A stretch of DNA of 9,087 nt from NCBI GenBank assembly GCA_023268575.1, contig JALRCL010000806.1, forward strand, positions 1 to 9,087, in the 5' to 3' direction. Origin of the DNA: Patulibacter sp. (GTDB lineage Bacteria > Actinomycetota > Thermoleophilia > Solirubrobacterales > Solirubrobacteraceae). Positions 5,553 to 9,087 of this stretch are shown here, piece after piece. The translations under genes and the position numbers were made by a program. The notes under the pieces are model-generated. The model did no database searches and had not been told where the DNA came from. It was given only the letters and a program-made list of their open reading frames with translations. Each line of letters begins with the position of its first letter. The first letter of the stretch is position 1.

Positions 5553-6548
5553 GTGCTCGACCGGCTCGCGCCTCCGACCACGTCTCCGGCACGCCTCCCC
5601 GTCGACCCGGTGGACCGACGTGGCGCGGTGCTCGTCTGGGCGGGCGTCGGGATCCTGCTGGCGGCCATGGCCCTCACGGCGTGGGGCCGGTGGCTCCTCT
5701 CGCCCGACGAGTTCGGCCCGGTCGCCGTTCTCGGGCCCGACGAGCTACCGACCTGGCGTCTCGTCCTGCTGCGCCTCTCCGAGGCCGCGAGCGTCGTCGA
5801 GATGGCGTCGATCGCCTACCTCGTCGCGATCCGGCCCTGGCGCCGCGCCCGCCGCCTCGGGATCGAGGCGAAGATCGCCCTCGGATGCCTGCTCGGCAGC
5901 GTCACCGACGGGTTCCTGAACACCCAGGAGTACCTCTTCGCGTGGAACCAGCACTCGATCAACGTGGGGTCCTGGTCGTCGTTCCTGCCGTTCGCCGACC
6001 CGGGCCATCAGTCGCGGTACGCGGAGGGGATCGTCTGGGGCACCCCGATGTACATGTACTTCTGCATCGGCGTCGCGCTCGTCGCCGTCCCGGCGATCGG
6101 GCGGATGCGTCGCCGCTGGCCCGGGATCCGCAACGGGACGGCGCTCGCAGTGGTGTTCGTCGCCGCCTGCCTCTTCGACCTCGTGGTCGAGAACGTGTTC
6201 ATCCGCCTCGACCACGGCTACGCGTACGCGAAGACCCCGGAGAGCGTCACCCTCTTCGCCGGCTCGCAGTACCAGTTCCCGCTCTACGAGATGGTGCTCG
6301 TCGCGGCGCTCGGAACGTTCTTCACGAACCTCCGGCTGAGTGCCCACGACGCTCCGGACGGACGCAGCTGGGCCGAGCGCGGCCTCGAGCAGGTCCCGCC
6401 GCGCTGGCGCGAGCCGGTCAGCTGGCTCGCGATCGTCGGCGTGTCGATGACGGCGTTCGTGCTGATCTACCACCTGCCGTTCAACTGGCTCGGGCTGATC
6501 GGCGACAGCACGGCCGACCTGCCGAGCTACCTCCTGCCCTCGCGCTGA
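5553..6548 (+). CDS. AveC-like (spirocyclase-family) polytopic membrane protein
   Basis: Inner-membrane protein of 331 residues with about six or seven hydrophobic helices (about 24-46, 70-93, 106-122, 162-182, 196-217, 243-261 and 287-311). The segment TDGFLNTQEYLFAWNQHSIN (118-137), then GSWSSFLPF (139-147) and EGIVWGTPMYMYF (158-170), resembles the conserved D-x3-N ... N-x-GSW ... P block of AveC-like proteins. A second conserved-looking patch is DLVVENVFIR (209-218). AveC itself acts in spiroketal formation of avermectin; most relatives in actinobacteria are uncharacterised. GTG 5553 is preferred: the ATGs at 5535 and 5538 lie inside the operator/-10 and would not be transcribed from that promoter. 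They would add six residues or fewer. It is divergent from TetR and shares its operator with the flavoprotein operon. No polyketide synthase is in view, so the substrate is unknown. The family call rests on motif memory, not a search. Confidence 0.7.
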   Translation: MLDRLAPPTTSPARLPVDPVDRRGAVLVWAGVGILLAAMALTAWGRWLLSPDEFGPVAVLGPDELPTWRLVLLRLSEAASVVEMASIAYLVAIRPWRRARRLGIEAKIALGCLLGSVTDGFLNTQEYLFAWNQHSINVGSWSSFLPFADPGHQSRYAEGIVWGTPMYMYFCIGVALVAVPAIGRMRRRWPGIRNGTALAVVFVAACLFDLVVENVFIRLDHGYAYAKTPESVTLFAGSQYQFPLYEMVLVAALGTFFTNLRLSAHDAPDGRSWAERGLEQVPPRWREPVSWLAIVGVSMTAFVLIYHLPFNWLGLIGDSTADLPSYLLPSR

Positions 6549-6573
6549 GGCCCGTCCGGCCCACGCGCAGAGC

Positions 6574-6587
6574 GCCTGGCTCCAGGC
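6574..6587. terminator. Possible bidirectional hairpin between convergent genes
   Basis: GCCTG-GCTC-CAGGC forms a 5-bp stem with a 4-base loop (a 6-bp perfect inverted repeat), in the 47-bp gap between the AveC-like gene and the oppositely oriented PucR regulator. Its position suits termination of both transcripts. No T-tract is seen on either side, so confidence is modest. Confidence 0.4.
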
Positions 6588-6595
6588 CCAGGGGC

Positions 6596-7900
6596 TCAAG
6601 CACCGAGCACGCGGGCGAGCCGCAGCGCGACCTGCAGCTCGGTGCGGCGCTGCGCCAGGACGTCGGGCAGGAGCGCCTCGGCCTGGCGGATCCGGTGCCG
6701 GACGGTGTTCTCGTGCAGGCCGAGGGTCGCGGCCGCGGCCGCCTGGCTGCCGCTGCCCAGCCAGGCCAGGAGCGTGTCGCGGATCCGCTCGCAGCGCTCG
6801 TCGTCGGCGGCCAACGGGCCGAGCTCCTCGGCGACGTAGCGCCGGGCGGCCGCCTCGTCGGCGAGCAGCAGCGACTCGAGCCGGACGTCGGCGTACCAGC
6901 TGATCGGGGTCCCGTCCTCGAGCCCGCCGACGGCGCGCTGCACGCGCGCGGCCTGCAGCGCCTGCTCGCGGCTGCGTCGGAAGCCCGTCAGGCGGGTCCC
7001 CGGCTCGCCCACCGCCACCCGGACGACGAGCTGCTCGAGCCGGCGGCGCAGCGCCGCGAGGCGGTCCTCCTCGAACCCCTCGGGATGGCCGAGCCAGATC
7101 GTCCAGCTCCGCGCACCCTCCTGCCGGCAGACGCTCGCCGTGGCGCGCGAGGCCGTCCGCAGCTCGCCGACGAGCGCCGGCAGCGACCGGTCGGCGTCGA
7201 GGTCGACGACGAGCGCCAGGTGCGCGCCGCGCAGCCGGTAGCCGAGGGTGCGCTCCCAGGACTCCAGCGCGTCCGGATCCGCCTCGCCGTGGCCGTCGAC
7301 GATCGTCTCCAGCGTCTCGCGGCGCAGGTGGTCGCTGCGGCGGGCGAGCTCGTCGCGCCGGCGGTGGTAGCGCGGGATGACGGCCGAGAGGACGCGGTCG
7401 ACGTAGGCGAAGACGACCGCCGTGGGACCGCCGAGCAGGCCCTGCAGCGCGTCGGGCTCGGGGCGATCGGCGACGACGACGTCGAGCCACGCCTGCCAGA
7501 GCCGCGCGACGCCGACCCAGTAGGTCCGCTCGAGGACGCTGACCGGGATGTGCAGCTCGGCCGCGAGGTCGGCGAAGCGCAGCGCCCGGTGGGGCTCCAT
7601 CGCCCCGAGCGTCGTCTGCCCGCGGAGCAGGTCGAGGATCGCCGCGACGTTCTCCCCCACGCACGAGCCGAGCGCGTCGCGGAAGGCGAGGTCGTCGCGC
7701 CGGTCCGGGAAGACCTCGTCGAGGATCGTTCCCACGACGGCGGTGGCCAGCGCGGTGCCGTCGACGGTCGACGCGAGCGCTCGCGTGCGCGGCGCCGGGC
7801 CCTCGGCCGGCGGCGGCCCGTCGGGCACCGGCCGCAGCCACGCCACCGACGCGCGCGAGGAGGTCGGCGGCCGCAGGCCGGCGGGCAGACTCGTGGCCAT
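6596..7900 (-). CDS. PucR/CdaR-type transcriptional regulator
   Basis: Cytoplasmic regulator of 434 residues. Residues 1-40 are Pro/Ala/Arg-rich and probably disordered. About 45-185 form a helical sensory region (VVGTILDEVF, RALRFADLAAELHI, RTYWVGVARLWQ), as in many actinobacterial members. About 218-345 fit the degenerate GGDEF-like middle domain (RLRGAHLALVVDLDAD, VAVGEPG, then SREQALQAARV). The C-terminal PucR-type helix-turn-helix is clear: DTLLAWLGSGSQAAAAATLG (375-394), LHENTVRHRIRQAEALL (395-411) and LQVALRLARVLG. These regulators usually activate catabolic or stress genes. ATG 7900 is the first start, with TAGAGT five bases upstream; the open frame extends further upstream only antisense to the next gene. 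It is divergent from the saccharopine-dehydrogenase-like gene with 144 bp between starts, so that gene is the obvious candidate target. Confidence 0.92.
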   Translation of the reverse strand: MATSLPAGLRPPTSSRASVAWLRPVPDGPPPAEGPAPRTRALASTVDGTALATAVVGTILDEVFPDRRDDLAFRDALGSCVGENVAAILDLLRGQTTLGAMEPHRALRFADLAAELHIPVSVLERTYWVGVARLWQAWLDVVVADRPEPDALQGLLGGPTAVVFAYVDRVLSAVIPRYHRRRDELARRSDHLRRETLETIVDGHGEADPDALESWERTLGYRLRGAHLALVVDLDADRSLPALVGELRTASRATASVCRQEGARSWTIWLGHPEGFEEDRLAALRRRLEQLVVRVAVGEPGTRLTGFRRSREQALQAARVQRAVGGLEDGTPISWYADVRLESLLLADEAAARRYVAEELGPLAADDERCERIRDTLLAWLGSGSQAAAAATLGLHENTVRHRIRQAEALLPDVLAQRRTELQVALRLARVLGA

Positions 7901-7905
7901 GGCGC

Positions 7906-7911
7906 ACTCTA
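7906..7911 (-). promoter_or_regulatory. Predicted -10 hexamer of the PucR gene
   Basis: TAGAGT (minus strand) fits TANNNT and lies five bases before ATG 7900. A weak -35 (CCGACG, 7935-7930) sits 18 bp further upstream. The rest of the 144-bp divergent region shows short dyads only (GGGC-ATTC-GCCC at 7936-7947 and GTTC-G-GAAC at 7962-7970), too short to call operators. Confidence 0.35.
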
Positions 7912-8044
7912 GGCCGCCCGATCCGGCGCCGTCGGGGGCATTCGCCCACCAGCGGCGCGACGTTCGGAACCCGACACCCCCCGGCGACCCGACGCCCGGA
8001 ATCGCACAAGACGTGGCCGGGGCGCCGCGGAGAGCATCGCCGCC

Positions 8045-9087
8045 ATGAGCAAGCACCCCGTCGTCGTCTACGGCGTGAGCGGCTACACCGGCCGCCTCAT
8101 CGCCGAGTACCTCCGCGAGTACCAGATCCCGTTCATCGCGGCGGGTCGCAACGCCGACCGGGTGCGCCAGGTCGTCGAGGCGATCCCGGGGATGGAGAAC
8201 GCCGAGTACGAGGTCGTCGCCGTCGACCACACGGTCGAGGCGCTGACGGAGCTCTTCGACGGCGCGAAGGTCGTCTGCAACACCGTCGGACCGTTCGCCG
8301 AGCTCGGCCCGGAGGTCGTCGAGGCCTGCCTGAAGACCGGCGTGCACTACCTCGACACGACCGGCGAGCAGAACTGGGTGCTCGACGCCCGCGACCGCTG
8401 GGGCGCGCAGTTCGCCGAGGCGAACCTCCTCCTCTCCCCCGGCATCGCGCAGATGTACACGACGGGCGAGATCGCCGCCCAGATCGCGCTCGAGGAGCCG
8501 GGCCTGGACTCGCTCGACATCCTCGTGCTCTGGAAGGGCTTCCCGACGTACGCGTCGACCCAGACGATCTTCACGAACCTCCTCGAGCCGGCCCACTACC
8601 TCGAGGCCAACCAGCTCGTGCCGTGGGAGGCCGCCGGCGGCACCGAGCTGCAGGTCCCCGGCCAGCACGAGCTCGCGCTCTCGCTGCCGTGGGGCGGCAC
8701 GTCGCACCCGGTCTGGTTCCAGCAGGACCATCGCGTCGCGAACTGCCGGGTGCTCGGCGGCCTCTTCGACCGCAACCTCATGAACGGCATCATCCAGATG
8801 GCCGGCGCGGTGGCGACGGAGATCAGCCAGCTGCCGCCGGAGCAGCAGGGCCCGGCCCTGAAGGCCGAGGCCGACAAGATGCAGTCGGGCATGCCGCCGC
8901 GCGAGAACCAGCGCGTGAACCGCTCGCTGGACTCCGTCCACGCCACGGGTCCGCTCGGCCGCGCGCACGTCCTCATCCGGGGCGCCTGCAACTACAAGCA
9001 GACCGGCCTCATGCAGGCCTACGGCGCCTACCGGCTGCTGCAGGGCGCGCCGCTGCAGGCCGGCTTCGCGTCCGGCTGCCAGGCGTT
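8045..9087 (+). CDS. Saccharopine-dehydrogenase-like NAD(P)-binding oxidoreductase (runs off the window end)
   Basis: The open frame continues to the window edge; 347 codons are visible. The N-terminal Rossmann fold is VVVYGVSGYTGRLIAEYL (6-23), with a GxxGxTG nucleotide-binding loop and AGRN (33-36) after strand 2. CNTVGPFAELG (78-88), VVEACLKTGVHYLDTTGE (91-108) and then SPGIAQMYTTGE (131-142) are typical of the saccharopine dehydrogenase/trans-acting enoyl reductase-like group. The C-terminal part (from about 150) lacks recognisable lysine-pathway features and may be the uncharacterised domain sometimes fused in actinobacteria. A role in lysine metabolism is therefore not implied; reduction of a lipid or polyketide intermediate is equally possible. 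GGAGAG at 8029-8034 is a weak, distant ribosome-binding candidate for ATG 8045, and the next in-frame ATG is far inside the fold. It is divergent from the PucR regulator, its likely controller. Confidence 0.88.
   Translation, partial: MSKHPVVVYGVSGYTGRLIAEYLREYQIPFIAAGRNADRVRQVVEAIPGMENAEYEVVAVDHTVEALTELFDGAKVVCNTVGPFAELGPEVVEACLKTGVHYLDTTGEQNWVLDARDRWGAQFAEANLLLSPGIAQMYTTGEIAAQIALEEPGLDSLDILVLWKGFPTYASTQTIFTNLLEPAHYLEANQLVPWEAAGGTELQVPGQHELALSLPWGGTSHPVWFQQDHRVANCRVLGGLFDRNLMNGIIQMAGAVATEISQLPPEQQGPALKAEADKMQSGMPPRENQRVNRSLDSVHATGPLGRAHVLIRGACNYKQTGLMQAYGAYRLLQGAPLQAGFASGCQA

Noticed and set aside
5681..7912. Long plus-strand open frame of 743 codons
   Set aside because: It crosses the AveC-like gene and the opposite strand of PucR in a third frame. 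Composition is Arg/Pro/Ala/Gly-rich with no domains; an artefact of high GC.
7901..8968. Upstream extension of the PucR frame to 8968 on the minus strand (790-residue open frame)
   Set aside because: The extension runs antisense through a clear saccharopine-dehydrogenase-like gene and is a His/Arg/Glu/Val-rich shadow of its codon bias. The real start at 7900 has a promoter-like hexamer.
1..9087. tRNA, rRNA, CRISPR array, transposase or integrase signatures
   Set aside because: None recognised on either strand; composition is uniform apart from the AT-rich operator sites.

Overview
The window is very GC-rich chromosomal DNA with strong G/C bias at third codon positions, many GTG starts and few clear Shine-Dalgarno sequences. 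Content and style fit a high-GC actinobacterium, perhaps of the Solirubrobacterales/Thermoleophilia type. That placement is inference; no rRNA or marker gene is present. No tRNA, CRISPR array, insertion sequence or phage gene was seen.

Layout. (1) 1-1483: the N-terminal part of an MFS transporter (minus strand) is divergent from a LysR-type regulator (plus strand); the gap between them carries a LysR-type operator. (2) 1525-2337: a secreted GH114-type glycosidase (endo-alpha-1,4-polygalactosaminidase family). Its 3' end overlaps, tail to tail, the next gene. (3) 2306-4576 (minus): a two-gene unit of a FAD-dependent amine-oxidase-like flavoprotein followed 3 bp later by a four-helix membrane protein of unknown function. 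(4) 4849-5475 (minus): an EthR-like TetR repressor. (5) 5553-6548 (plus): a polytopic membrane protein resembling the AveC-like spirocyclase family. (6) 6596-7900 (minus): a PucR/CdaR-type regulator, divergent from (7) 8045 to the window end (plus), a saccharopine-dehydrogenase-like oxidoreductase cut by the window edge.

The most interesting unit is 2306-6548. A 14-bp AT-rich element, ACATGWTGTACAAA, occurs twice in the intergenic DNA: once just upstream of the flavoprotein start and once just upstream of the AveC-like start, each in the orientation of its gene and 6-7 bp before the start codon. The TetR gene lies between the two sites. I infer a small regulon in which the TetR protein controls the flavoprotein/membrane-protein operon and the AveC-like protein together, probably for oxidation and cyclisation or transport of a lipophilic metabolite. 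The substrate is unknown.

A second window-wide signal is a -10-like hexamer 5-7 bp before the start codon of most transcription-unit heads, with plausible -35 boxes about 17 bp further upstream for several. This predicts leaderless mRNAs and was used to choose several starts.
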